The notes beneath the pieces were generated by a model. That model saw only the letters and a list, made by a program, of their open reading frames with translations, was not told the origin of the DNA and ran no database searches. Shown here piece after piece: positions 34,917-43,488 of a DNA stretch of 64,000 bases. This DNA is from Flavobacteriia bacterium (GTDB taxonomy: Bacteria; Bacteroidota; Bacteroidia; Flavobacteriales; Flavobacteriaceae): NCBI GenBank assembly GCA_004293165.1, contig RDYL01000007.1:62001-126000 (forward strand). The letters are read 5' to 3'. A program made the position numbers and the translations under genes. The number at the start of each line of letters is the position of its first letter. Positions within the stretch are counted from its first letter, which is position 1.

Positions 34917-35984
34917 ATGCAAACAATTACAGCAACCCAATATAGTGTTTACTTTGATTTAGAAGGATATGAAACTTTAGCAGAACTACTAATTCCTTCG
35001 CGTTATTCAAAAATATTTATTTTAGTTGATGAAAATACTTCACAATATTGTTTACCACATTTACTAAATAATTTAGTTACGGAAATCAAAATTGAAATAA
35101 TCGAATTGGAAGTGGGTGAAATTCATAAAAATATTGAAACATGCACTGAAGTTTGGGGAGCGTTATCAGAACTTGGAGGCGATCGTAAAAGCGTATTAAT
35201 TAACTTAGGAGGTGGTGTTATTTCGGATTTAGGAGGGTTTGTAGCTTGCACATTTAAAAGAGGCATAGATTTTATTAATATCCCAACAACATTGCTATCT
35301 ATGGTTGATGCTTCAATTGGAGGTAAAAACGGTGTAGATTTAGGAAATTTAAAAAATCAAATTGGGATAATTCGTGAACCAAAAGCTGTAATCGTTGACA
35401 CTCAATTTTTAAACACATTGCCTCAAAACGAAATGCGATCTGGTTTGGCTGAAATGCTGAAACATGGATTGATTTTTGACAACAAATATTGGGATAAATT
35501 TAAAGATTTAAAAGACTTACATACAGATGATTTAAACAACTTAATTCATCAATCAATTCAAATAAAAAATACAATTGTTTGTGAAGATTTAACCGAAAAT
35601 GGGATTAGAAAATCTTTAAACTTTGGACACACTTTAGGTCATGCTATCGAAAGTTATTTTTTAGAAAAAAATGCTAAAACAACATTACTTCATGGCGAAG
35701 CAATTGCGGTTGGAATGATATTAGAAAGTTATATTTCAAAAGAAAAAAACTTACTAACCAATGAAGAATATCAGGAAATTAAATACATTATTAATGATGT
35801 ATTTGAGAAAATTGAATTCACTCCATTTGATATTGAAAAAATCATTGAACTCCTTATTTTTGATAAAAAAAATGAGTTTGGAAAAGTGAAATTTACATTA
35901 CTTGATGGGATTGGTAAAATAAAAATCAATCAAGAATCAGACAACACATTGATTTACAATGCTTTTAAAGATTATTCCATCTAA
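34917..35984 (+). CDS. aroB: 3-dehydroquinate synthase
   Basis: A 355-residue enzyme of standard length. NAD-binding GGDRKSVLINLGGGVISDLGGFVA, the metal/substrate regions NIPTTLLSMVDASIGGKNGVD and SGLAEMLKHGL, and the zinc-ligand histidines in FGHTLGHAIE and LLHGEAIAVGM are visible. It converts DAHP to 3-dehydroquinate, step 2 of the shikimate pathway. It is divergent from the proline dehydrogenase gene and not in an aromatic operon. Confidence 0.95.
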   Translation: MQTITATQYSVYFDLEGYETLAELLIPSRYSKIFILVDENTSQYCLPHLLNNLVTEIKIEIIELEVGEIHKNIETCTEVWGALSELGGDRKSVLINLGGGVISDLGGFVACTFKRGIDFINIPTTLLSMVDASIGGKNGVDLGNLKNQIGIIREPKAVIVDTQFLNTLPQNEMRSGLAEMLKHGLIFDNKYWDKFKDLKDLHTDDLNNLIHQSIQIKNTIVCEDLTENGIRKSLNFGHTLGHAIESYFLEKNAKTTLLHGEAIAVGMILESYISKEKNLLTNEEYQEIKYIINDVFEKIEFTPFDIEKIIELLIFDKKNEFGKVKFTLLDGIGKIKINQESDNTLIYNAFKDYSI

Positions 35985-36027
35985 TTATTTTTTTATTTTT
36001 TCTTTATTTTTTAGCGATTTAATTTTT

Positions 36028-36035
36028 TAACTTTG
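36028..36035 (+). promoter_or_regulatory. Putative -7 box TAACTTTG upstream of the polyamine operon
   Basis: Perfect TAnnTTTG match. Transcription would start near 36041, leaving a leader of about 230 nt before the decarboxylase start codon. Confidence 0.65.
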
Positions 36036-36040
36036 CCCTA

Positions 36041-36220
36041 ATGAAAGAAAACAAAAAACAATCTAATTTTAACAGAAAACGGAATAATAGAAATGTCGAC
36101 ATATCTATTATTGCTCGGTTGTTTTTTTCTATCTTTAGCTTTCATATTACTGATTTATTTGAAACCTCAAAGGTGTTTAGCGAAAAATTACTAATTCGCT
36201 TTGCCAATATTAGGGTTTGA
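36041..36220 (+). other. Leader region of the decarboxylase operon, with a 59-codon frame and hairpin
   Basis: The leader contains an ATG exactly where the transcript should begin, giving a possible leaderless 59-residue peptide (MKENKKQSNFNRKRNNRN... ending FANIRV). Near its end AGCGAA (36179-36184) and TTCGCT (36195-36200) form a hairpin with a 10-base loop. The peptide is rich in Asn, Lys and Arg in its first half. It may be a regulatory leader peptide or only structured RNA. Confidence 0.4.
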
Positions 36221-36273
36221 AAATCGAGATTAAAAATAGATGTTACCTTTTATAATTTAATCTAATTTTCAAA

Positions 36274-37683
36274 ATGAACACAAAATATTACGATTTAATA
36301 AATCAGACTTTTTATTTCCCACAAGAAGAATTTACACTAAACAAAGATGAACTTCAATTTCATGGTATTGACTTAATGAAATTAGTTGAAGAATATGGTA
36401 CACCATTGAAGTTTACTTATTTACCAAAAATTTCTCAAAACATTAATAGAGCCAAAATGTGGTTTAGAAATGCTATGGAAAAGCACGATTATGATGCTAA
36501 ATATTTCTATTGCTACTGTACTAAAAGTTCACATTTTGAATTTATTTTAAATGAAGCCTTAAAAAACAACATTCATATTGAAACTTCTTCTGCTTTTGAT
36601 ATCAACATTGTTGAAACATTAATGGAACAAGGAAAAATCAATAAAAACACTTTTATTGTTTGTAATGGCTTTAAACGCGATCAATATGTAACCAATATTG
36701 CACGTTTAATCAACAACGGACATAAAAATACGATTCCGGTAATTGATAATTTTGAAGAATTAGATTTACTTCAAGAAGAAATTGACGGAAAATTTAAAAT
36801 CGGAATACGTATTGCAGCTGAAGAAGAGCCGAAATTTGAGTTTTATACCTCTCGTTTAGGAATTGGATATAAAGATATTGTACCATTTTATCGTAAACAA
36901 ATTGCAGAAAATAAAAAAGTGGAATTAAAAATGCTTCACTTCTTTATTAATGCAGGAATTCGTGATACCGCCTACTATTGGAATGAGCTATTAAAATGTA
37001 TGAAAGTATACATTGCTTTGAAAAAAGAATGTCCTACTTTAGATAGTTTAAATATTGGTGGTGGTTTTCCAATCAAAAATTCATTAGCCTTTGATTATGA
37101 TTATCAATATATGGTTGATGAAATTTTGAACCAAATTAAAATTGCTTGTGATGAAGCAGAAGTTCAAGTTCCTCACATATTTACCGAATTTGGTTCGTTC
37201 ACTGTTGGTGAAGCTGGCGGTGCATTATACCAAGTTTTATATCAAAAGAAACAAAATGATCGTGAAAACTGGAATATGATTGATTCATCATTCATTACAA
37301 CACTTCCAGATACATGGGCAATTAACAAACGTTTTGTAATGATTGCCGTTAATCGTTGGAACGATACTTATGAAAGAGTTTTACTGGGTGGATTAACGTG
37401 TGATGGTGATGATTATTACAATTCTGAACAACACATGAATGCCGTTTATTTACCTAAATACAATAAAGAAAAACCTTTATATATAGGATTTTTTAACACA
37501 GGCGCTTACCAAGAAACAATTGGAGGTTTTGGTGGATTAAGTCATTGTATTTTACCGCAACCTAAACACATTTTAATTGATAAAGACAAGAACGGTATTA
37601 TTGCAACTGAAGTGTTTTCAGAACAACAAAAAGCCGAAGATGTTTTAGAAATTTTAGGATACAACAAAAGAAAAGAACAATAA
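36274..37683 (+). CDS. Arginine decarboxylase, fold-III PLP type
   Basis: A 469-residue PLP barrel-type decarboxylase. The likely Schiff-base lysine is K84 in YFYCYCTKSSHFEF; LNIGGGFP is the glycine loop that holds the PLP phosphate, and the other-subunit cysteine/aspartate region is LLGGLTCDGDDYYNSE. This type is annotated as arginine decarboxylase in Flavobacteriaceae and is shorter than E. coli SpeA (about 650). It would make agmatine from arginine. The next gene, 10 bases away, encodes a deoxyhypusine-synthase-like protein. Diaminopimelate or ornithine activity is a less likely alternative. Confidence 0.8.
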   Translation: MNTKYYDLINQTFYFPQEEFTLNKDELQFHGIDLMKLVEEYGTPLKFTYLPKISQNINRAKMWFRNAMEKHDYDAKYFYCYCTKSSHFEFILNEALKNNIHIETSSAFDINIVETLMEQGKINKNTFIVCNGFKRDQYVTNIARLINNGHKNTIPVIDNFEELDLLQEEIDGKFKIGIRIAAEEEPKFEFYTSRLGIGYKDIVPFYRKQIAENKKVELKMLHFFINAGIRDTAYYWNELLKCMKVYIALKKECPTLDSLNIGGGFPIKNSLAFDYDYQYMVDEILNQIKIACDEAEVQVPHIFTEFGSFTVGEAGGALYQVLYQKKQNDRENWNMIDSSFITTLPDTWAINKRFVMIAVNRWNDTYERVLLGGLTCDGDDYYNSEQHMNAVYLPKYNKEKPLYIGFFNTGAYQETIGGFGGLSHCILPQPKHILIDKDKNGIIATEVFSEQQKAEDVLEILGYNKRKEQ

Positions 37684-37693
37684 AATAAGAAAA

Positions 37694-38668
37694 ATGAGCA
37701 AAGGACCAGTTAGTCAGTTTATAGAAAAACATTATCTTCACTTTAACTCTGCAGCTTTAGTTGATGCGGCAAAAGGCTACGAAGAACATTTATTAGACAA
37801 CGGAAAAATGATGATTACTTTAGCGGGTGCTATGAGTACAGCTGAATTAGGTAAATCATTAGCTGAAATGATTCGTCAAGATAAGGTACATATTATTTCT
37901 TGTACTGGAGCTAATTTAGAAGAAGATATCATGAACTTAGTAGCTCATAATTCTTATAAAAGAGTTCCAAATTATAGAGATTTATCACCTCAAGAAGAAT
38001 GGGATTTATTAGAAAATCATTATAATCGTGTAACAGATACTTGTATTCCAGAGGAAGAAGCTTTCAGAAGACTTCAATCGCATTTATTTGATATCTGGAA
38101 TAATGCAGACTCAAAAGGTGAACGTTATTTTCCACATGAATTTATGTACCAAATGATTAATTCAGGTGTTTTAAAACAATACTACGAAATTGACCCAGCA
38201 GACTCATGGATGGTGGCTGCAGCTGAAAAGAATTTACCAATTGTTGTTCCTGGATGGGAAGATAGTACAATGGGTAACATTTTCTCTTCTTATTGTATCA
38301 AAGGAGAATTCAAAGCTACTACAATGAAAAGTGGAATTGAATACATGATGTGGCTAGCAGATTGGTATCCAAAAAATTGTGCTGGAAAAGGAATTGGTTT
38401 CTTCCAAATTGGTGGAGGAATCGCTGGAGATTTCCCAATATGTGTGGTTCCTATGTTATATCAAGATATGGAAATGCATGATGTACCGTTTTGGAGCTAC
38501 TTCTGTCAAATATCTGATTCTACAACTAGTTATGGTTCTTACTCTGGAGCAGTTCCAAATGAAAAAATTACTTGGGGTAAATTAGATATTCACACACCTA
38601 AATTTATAGTAGAATCAGATGCTACTATAGTTGCACCGTTAATGTTTGCTTATATTTTAGGATGGTAA
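37694..38668 (+). CDS. Deoxyhypusine-synthase-like protein
   Basis: A 324-residue DHS-family protein: MITLAGAMSTAELGKSLAEMI, HIISCTGANLEED (NAD site), GKGIGFFQIGGGIAGDFPI and the catalytic-lysine segment ITWGKLDIHTP with K296. DHS moves the aminobutyl group of spermidine to a lysine of eIF5A, which bacteria lack, so this homologue must act on a small molecule, for example making homospermidine or another polyamine. Its position directly after an arginine decarboxylase supports a polyamine role. The exact reaction is unknown. Confidence 0.85.
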   Translation: MSKGPVSQFIEKHYLHFNSAALVDAAKGYEEHLLDNGKMMITLAGAMSTAELGKSLAEMIRQDKVHIISCTGANLEEDIMNLVAHNSYKRVPNYRDLSPQEEWDLLENHYNRVTDTCIPEEEAFRRLQSHLFDIWNNADSKGERYFPHEFMYQMINSGVLKQYYEIDPADSWMVAAAEKNLPIVVPGWEDSTMGNIFSSYCIKGEFKATTMKSGIEYMMWLADWYPKNCAGKGIGFFQIGGGIAGDFPICVVPMLYQDMEMHDVPFWSYFCQISDSTTSYGSYSGAVPNEKITWGKLDIHTPKFIVESDATIVAPLMFAYILGW

Positions 38669-38719
38669 AAAAAGTTAAAAAAAAAATTTATTTTGCTTGA
38701 AAATATAAGTTTAGGATAG

Positions 38720-38727
38720 TACATTTG
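38720..38727 (+). promoter_or_regulatory. Putative promoter: TTG and TACATTTG
   Basis: TTG at 38697-38699 and, 20 bases later, TACATTTG match the Bacteroidota -33/-7 pattern. The start codon of the acidic protein lies 27 bases downstream. Confidence 0.6.
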
Positions 38728-38753
38728 ACCAAAATAAGATTAAAACCTACCCA

Positions 38754-39107
38754 ATGAAAAGAGTTATTGTTGATTACGCTAAATTAACAAATGAAATCTT
38801 AACATTATTAGTTGAGAAATTTCCTGATGGTTATGATGATTCGGACATCATACGTTTTAAGAATGCTAAAAATGAAACAATAGAAGCAGTAGAAGTTAGA
38901 ACAACAGATACTATTTTTCTTGTGAAAGTAAGTACAAAATTATCTGATCGAATTGAAAATTATGATGAAGATGATATTATTGTTGAAGATGTTGTTGTAG
39001 ACAAAATCGTTGGCCTTAAAGAATTAGACATTGATGAAGATGAGGGCGAAGAGGATGAAGAAGACGATGACACAAATGATTCTGAAGACTTAGACGACGA
39101 AGATTAA
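38754..39107 (+). CDS. Small acidic-tailed conserved protein (117 aa)
   Basis: A 117-residue protein with a folded N-terminal part (MKRVIVDYAKLTNEILTLLVEKFPDGYDDSDIIRFKNA, residues 1-85) and a highly acidic tail of Asp and Glu from about residue 90. It recalls small conserved Bacteroidota proteins of unknown role; I cannot assign a function. Acidic tails of this kind suggest binding to a basic partner such as nucleic-acid-binding proteins. It has its own promoter and terminator. Confidence 0.75.
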   Translation: MKRVIVDYAKLTNEILTLLVEKFPDGYDDSDIIRFKNAKNETIEAVEVRTTDTIFLVKVSTKLSDRIENYDEDDIIVEDVVVDKIVGLKELDIDEDEGEEDEEDDDTNDSEDLDDED

Positions 39108-39114
39108 TATAAAA

Positions 39115-39146
39115 AAAGGGATTCATATTTTTTGAATCCCTTTTTA
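39115..39146. terminator. Bidirectional terminator
   Basis: Stem AAAGGGATTCA / TGAATCCCTTT with T-runs on both sides, between the convergent acidic-protein and DinB genes. Confidence 0.9.
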
Positions 39147-39148
39147 AT

Positions 39149-39658
39149 TTATAAATATCTTTCTAAAATTATTTGCTTATGATGCAACTCATGTCCCAAA
39201 ATAATATAACCAATACCTCGTACCGATACACTGTAGTTTGATGCTAATCCTAATTGCTGTAAAACCTCTTTACTAAAAGATTCAAACAAACTTATTGTTG
39301 CTTTTCTAACTGTTTTATATTCAGCTAATAAACTTTCAAAATCTCTTTCATTTCCACGTGCTGAAACTACGTAATCATTCTCCTCAAATCCAGGCAAAGC
39401 AGTTTTATCATTTCTTGCAATTCGAAGTGCTCTATAAGACAGTATGCGTTCAGCATCAATAAGATGTAGAATAATATCTTTAACTGTCCACTTCCCTTCC
39501 TCGTAACGAAATTCATGTTTAAATACAGGAATTGAAGTGAAAAAGTGTATTAATTCTTCATTTTGATTCGTAAGTCCTTTAACTATATCTTGTTCTGGAA
39601 CTAATTTGATATAATCCACATAATAAGGAGCAAATTCATTCGGATTTAAATTTATCAT
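39149..39658 (-). CDS. DinB-family protein
   Basis: A 169-residue DinB_2-like four-helix protein from ATG 39658 (MINLNPNEFAPYY). The metal-type histidines are in WTVKDIILHLIDAERIL and the C-terminal GHELHHKQIILERYL. The longer frame to 39685 would begin in the preceding terminator-like sequence. It follows an Lrp-type regulator gene at about 45 bases. Thiol (bacillithiol) transferases share this fold, but the activity is unknown. Confidence 0.82.
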   Translation of the reverse strand: MINLNPNEFAPYYVDYIKLVPEQDIVKGLTNQNEELIHFFTSIPVFKHEFRYEEGKWTVKDIILHLIDAERILSYRALRIARNDKTALPGFEENDYVVSARGNERDFESLLAEYKTVRKATISLFESFSKEVLQQLGLASNYSVSVRGIGYIILGHELHHKQIILERYL

Positions 39659-39702
39659 AACTTTAAGACATAAAAAAAGCCTCAAAAGGAAGCTTTGTAA
39701 TT

Positions 39703-40182
39703 TTACAATTCTTTAAAAATCGTATGCATTAATCGTTTTTTATCGTTAATGCTTTCTTCTAAAGAAATCATTGTTTCTGTTCTGTAAACACCTTCAATAT
39801 CATCAATCATAAAGATAACTTCTTTAGCGTGTTTAGTATCTTTAGCTCTAATTTTACAAAAAATATTAAATTTCCCAGTAGTTACATGAGCAACTGTGAC
39901 AAACGGAATTTGATTAATACGTTCTAAAACAAATTTAGTTTGTGACGTGTTGTGCAAGAAAACACCAACATAAGCAATGAAAGAATACCCTAATTTTTCA
40001 TAATCTAAAGTTAATGAAGACCCTTGGATAATACCTGCATCTTCCATTTTCTTTACTCTTACATGAACAGTTCCTGCAGAAATTAATAGTTTTTTTGCAA
40101 TATCTGTAAAAGGAACTCTCGTGTTATCAATCAACATGTCCAAAATTTGATGATCTACTTCATCTAAACGAAACTTACTCAT
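39703..40182 (-). CDS. Lrp/AsnC-family transcriptional regulator
   Basis: A 159-residue regulator: HTH of the AsnC type at residues 6-60 (LDEVDHQILDMLIDNTRVPFTDIAKKLLISAGTVHVRVKKMEDAGII) and a RAM ligand-binding/oligomerisation domain at 75-150. It probably senses an amino acid and binds DNA as an octamer or similar assembly. Targets are not evident; the DinB gene lies just downstream, with a weak hairpin (AAAGC/GCTTT, 39672-39696) between them. Confidence 0.9.
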   Translation of the reverse strand: MSKFRLDEVDHQILDMLIDNTRVPFTDIAKKLLISAGTVHVRVKKMEDAGIIQGSSLTLDYEKLGYSFIAYVGVFLHNTSQTKFVLERINQIPFVTVAHVTTGKFNIFCKIRAKDTKHAKEVIFMIDDIEGVYRTETMISLEESINDKKRLMHTIFKEL

Positions 40183-40239
40183 AAGTGCTTATAATAATTG
40201 TTAATTTTTTTATTTTTATTTAAACATGAAGTAAATTTA

Positions 40240-41394
40240 TTAAATAATTTTCAGACCATTGTTAAATTCTGTTAAATTATCAATAAAAAAATTGGCTGCT
40301 TCTCCCAAAACAGGATAATTCAATCCTTGCGAAGAAAATAAACCATAAGCACAATCGTATTCTATATGTCCTTTAAAATTTTGCAAATCATCCAATTTAT
40401 CAATTGTTGCAATATATTTTAACTGACCATCTTGCACCACTTCATTATATTGAGCTACAAAGTTAATTATTTTTTCTTCACTATTGTCAATAATTTTGAC
40501 ATTTTTATAAATAAAATCATAAAAACATTTGTTATTTTGAGGAATATTCAAATATTTAATCAATTCATTGTCAACTATAACGTTTTCGTTAATAGCATTG
40601 AACGAACTCAATAGCGCTATAAAAATATATTTCCGAACTTGATCTCTCGGGTAATCGTTTTGATAATGACCTGCTTCAAAAAGGATTGTTGGGGTCATCT
40701 GAGTAGTAAAATAATCCCCCGTACAATTTATATTATAGCTATCATCAAAACGTCCAATTTGATTTGGAATATAGTTTTGCAAAACATTATTCATCTTATT
40801 TATTATAGTGATTGATTTCAATCTTACATCATTATATTCTCTGGCTGAATTGAAAGCTGGTGATAAAAAAGATACTGTTGCAGGTAAATTAAATTCTTCT
40901 GTACCAAATATTGTTCTTTGATCATGCAAATTATAGCAATAATCAGGATCAAATGATTTATTAATAGCATGTAAGACCTGCATTTCAGGTTGTGTTGCAT
41001 TGAATGCATCACGATTTAAATCAACATTACTAGCATTTTCTCTAGTGTATAGATAAGCTCCATCAGGATTTAGCATTGGAATACACAACAAGGTATACTC
41101 CTTTTTTATTCGAGAAGCTTCTTTTTCATCGGATAATAAGAAATTAAAAAAATCAAAAACACCTTTTGTAGTCGTTGATTCATTTCCATGCATTTGAGAC
41201 CACATTAATATTTTGGTTTTACCTGTACCAATTTTAATTTGATAGATACTTCTATTTTGAACAGATTTACCAATTTCAGTAATTTCAAAATCTGATTTTA
41301 ATCTGTCAATAACAGGAAGTATTGTATCTAAATGAATATACTTTCCTTTTAAATCTTCTACTAAATAGTGTGTTGCTAATTGTAAATAATCCAT
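40240..41394 (-). CDS. M14-family zinc carboxypeptidase
   Basis: A 384-residue peptidase_M14 protein. Zinc ligands H69 and E72 in MHGNEST and H157 in NLHDQR, the substrate-carboxylate residue R128 in VDLNRD, and the catalytic glutamate E240 in ILFEAGHY are all visible. There is no signal peptide, so it acts in the cytoplasm on peptides or peptide-like amides. It is divergent from an HTH regulator gene; the shared gap contains six palindromes, one of which overlaps its predicted promoter. Regulation by that regulator is likely. Confidence 0.88.
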   Translation of the reverse strand: MDYLQLATHYLVEDLKGKYIHLDTILPVIDRLKSDFEITEIGKSVQNRSIYQIKIGTGKTKILMWSQMHGNESTTTKGVFDFFNFLLSDEKEASRIKKEYTLLCIPMLNPDGAYLYTRENASNVDLNRDAFNATQPEMQVLHAINKSFDPDYCYNLHDQRTIFGTEEFNLPATVSFLSPAFNSAREYNDVRLKSITIINKMNNVLQNYIPNQIGRFDDSYNINCTGDYFTTQMTPTILFEAGHYQNDYPRDQVRKYIFIALLSSFNAINENVIVDNELIKYLNIPQNNKCFYDFIYKNVKIIDNSEEKIINFVAQYNEVVQDGQLKYIATIDKLDDLQNFKGHIEYDCAYGLFSSQGLNYPVLGEAANFFIDNLTEFNNGLKII

Positions 41395-41403
41395 TGCTTA
41401 ATT

Positions 41404-41702
41404 TTGATTTACAAATGTAAACAACTTTAATTTTACATTTGTAAACAATCAAAATACTTGTAGATTTTACTTTTGTAAACAAACTAAATAGGTAAAGCTA
41501 GCTTAATAAAACATTAAAGTTTACAATATTAATCTATAATTATATATTTTAATAAATATAATAAAATCAATTAGTTAAAGCATTTTTTTTAAACTAATAA
41601 ATTAACTATATATCTCGAATTTACAACTGTAAACTTGTAGAATTAACTTAGTTTGTTTACATTTGTAATTCTAAAGAATTAAAACCTATTTACAATGGTA
41701 AA
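41404..41702. promoter_or_regulatory. Operator array: six TTTACA-NN-TGTAAA palindromes in a divergent promoter region
   Basis: Sites: 41408-41421 (TTTACAAATGTAAA), 41432-41445 (TTTACATTTGTAAA), 41466-41479 (TTTACTTTTGTAAA), 41620-41633 (TTTACAACTGTAAA), 41656-41669 (TTTACATTTGTAAT), 41689-41702 (TTTACAATGGTAAA). A half site lies at 41519-41525. Site 1 contains TACATTTG on the minus strand (M14 promoter), site 5 contains TACATTTG on the plus strand at 41658-41665 (regulator promoter) and site 6 covers the regulator ATG. This layout fits autorepression and repression of the peptidase gene. Confidence 0.85.
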
Positions 41703-42156
41703 CATCGATGATTTTATTAAACGTTTAGAAATCATACTCGATTATTATAATTTATCAGCTTCTTCTTTTGCAGATAAAATCAATGTACAACGATCAAGTT
41801 TGTCTCACCTACTCTCTGGCAGAAACAAACCTAGTTTGGATTTTATCATTAAAGTAATTGAGGTTTTTCCAGAAATTGATTTATACTGGATTTTAAATGG
41901 TAAAGGTGTTTTTCCTAAGTCAGAAAATAATTCAGTTTTATTAGAAGCATCAGAAAACAAGGAAACAACTAAATCTTTAAATGAATCGTCATTTGCAGAA
42001 CCCGATTTATTTTCAACAGTTGAAAAAGTGAATCCTTCTACTCTTATGGAGCAGCATACTGTAGAATCTATTAAAACAGAAAATAATTCTTCTGAAGAAA
42101 TTGAGCGAATTGTGGTGTTTTTTAAAAATGGAACTTTTAAAAACTATAAGCCGTAA
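41695..42156 (+). CDS. XRE-type helix-turn-helix regulator
   Basis: A 153-residue protein with an XRE/Cro-like HTH at residues 5-65 (FIKRLEIILDYYNLSASSFADKINVQRSSLSHLLSGRNKPSLDFI), followed by WILNGKGVFP, typical of this group, and then a low-complexity Ser/Glu/Asn linker and a short C-terminal strand-like end (IERIVVFFKNGTFKNYKP). Palindromes upstream, including one over its own start codon, suggest autorepression. It is followed by a terminator at 42159. It has no phage genes around it, so it looks like a chromosomal regulator. Confidence 0.88.
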   Translation: MVNIDDFIKRLEIILDYYNLSASSFADKINVQRSSLSHLLSGRNKPSLDFIIKVIEVFPEIDLYWILNGKGVFPKSENNSVLLEASENKETTKSLNESSFAEPDLFSTVEKVNPSTLMEQHTVESIKTENNSSEEIERIVVFFKNGTFKNYKP

Positions 42157-42158
42157 AA

Positions 42159-42187
42159 AAAGTTCTAGAAAAACTAGAACTTTATAA
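42159..42187 (+). terminator. Terminator of the XRE regulator gene
   Basis: Stem AAAGTTCTAG / CTAGAACTTT with a 5-base A loop, 3 bases after the stop codon. Confidence 0.8.
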
Positions 42188-42212
42188 GGTGTGATGAAAT
42201 ATTACTAATCAG

Positions 42213-42770
42213 TTATTTTTCAGGCACGTAACTTAAATGTGGTACTTTTCCAATTACACCTACATAGTACGATTCTAGAATTTTAATATCTGCCTCTATA
42301 TTTCCTGTAGGATAAAATGGTTCATGATAAACAACTTGCTTTCTTCCATAATCAAATGCTACGGGTACGATAGGTACATTCGCTTTTAATGCCATGTAAT
42401 AAAATCCTGTTTTCCATTGAGTTACTTTTTTACGCGTTCCCTCGGGTGCAATTGCTAGTCTAAAAATATCATTTTCAGAAAAGATAGTTGCAATTGTATC
42501 TACTTTATTTTCGTTTTTTTGTCTATTTAAAGGCCTTCCTCCTGTCCATGTGAAAAAATAATTAAAAGGAAATACAAATAATTCTTTTTTTGCAACATAA
42601 TTAATTTCGATATTCAGTATTCCTCTAGAAAATATTCCCAAAAAAAAATCATACCAACTAGTATGTGGAACAGCAATAATTATACATTTTTTTACTAAGG
42701 GAGTAATTGTTCCAACTACTTTCCAACCAAAAATTGTACAGAAAATAAATTTGTATATAATTTGTTTCAT
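42213..42770 (-). CDS. 1-acylglycerol-3-phosphate acyltransferase-like protein (PlsC family)
   Basis: A 185-residue acyltransferase. The HX4D catalytic motif is HTSWYDF, the second block is GGRPLNRQKN, the third PEGTRKK with the glycerol-phosphate contact, and the fourth VPIVPVAFDYG. Short length and lack of a long N-terminal anchor are typical of small Bacteroidota members. It may acylate lysophosphatidate or a lipid A-like or other lysolipid substrate; the exact acceptor is unknown. Confidence 0.85.
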   Translation of the reverse strand: MKQIIYKFIFCTIFGWKVVGTITPLVKKCIIIAVPHTSWYDFFLGIFSRGILNIEINYVAKKELFVFPFNYFFTWTGGRPLNRQKNENKVDTIATIFSENDIFRLAIAPEGTRKKVTQWKTGFYYMALKANVPIVPVAFDYGRKQVVYHEPFYPTGNIEADIKILESYYVGVIGKVPHLSYVPEK

Positions 42771-42825
42771 GAGATTGTATTTGATGCAAAAATAAAATTA
42801 TATTTACGATTACAAACAAAGTTTC

Positions 42826-43488
42826 ATGATTAAGCGCTTACTAAGTTTTTTACTTCCTGTAAAAATTCATCAAAAAAAATCGGTTTATAGTAAAAATCTT
42901 GAGGTGACTTGGAATAATGGTTATTTGGTTTTAGATTCTGAAAACACTAATTATTCGTATGGAAGTTTACAACGGGTTTTAAAAAAAGGATTGAAATATA
43001 TTGGTTATGATAGGATTAGGAATTTTCAATCTATTTTAGTGCTTGGTGTTGCTGGTGGTAGTGTAATTGAAACTTTAAAAAAAGAAATTAAATTTGAGGG
43101 ACAAATAACTGGTGTAGAAATTGATCCTGTTGTTGTAGAATTAGCCACAAAATATTTTGGATTGGGAAAATATAATAATGTTTCAATTGTTATTGATGAT
43201 GCCTTTGAATTTGTTTTGAAAAGCAACGAAAAACATGATTTAATTATCATTGATATCTTTCAAGATACGACCATGCCAAATTTTTTATTTGAAGATTTTT
43301 TTATCAATAGAATTAATTTTTTACTTAAAGTAAATGGATTTATATTGTTCAATACCATGATTTTAAATAATAATGACAGTGAAAGAAATTTTGATTACAG
43401 AAATAAATTTGACAGTAATTATTCTGTACGTTTATATCCAAAAATTGAAGAGCACAACGAATTATTTACAATAAAAAAATTAGCCTGA
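42826..43488 (+). CDS. Spermidine-synthase-like methyltransferase-fold protein
   Basis: A 220-residue protein with the aminopropyltransferase fold: SYGSLQRVLKKGLKYI, SILVLGVAGGSVIETLKKE (nucleotide motif), GVEIDPVVVELATKYF and IIIDIFQDTTMP. The GGG motif and the Asp that distinguish true spermidine synthases are partly changed (VAGGS instead of GGGDG), so aminopropyl transfer is uncertain. The last base of its stop codon overlaps the ATG of the potassium-channel gene, implying coupled translation. Confidence 0.75.
   Translation: MIKRLLSFLLPVKIHQKKSVYSKNLEVTWNNGYLVLDSENTNYSYGSLQRVLKKGLKYIGYDRIRNFQSILVLGVAGGSVIETLKKEIKFEGQITGVEIDPVVVELATKYFGLGKYNNVSIVIDDAFEFVLKSNEKHDLIIIDIFQDTTMPNFLFEDFFINRINFLLKVNGFILFNTMILNNNDSERNFDYRNKFDSNYSVRLYPKIEEHNELFTIKKLA

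Noticed and set aside
41431..41480. Phage operator or prophage remnant
   Set aside because: The XRE protein and its palindromes have no integrase, structural or lysis genes nearby.
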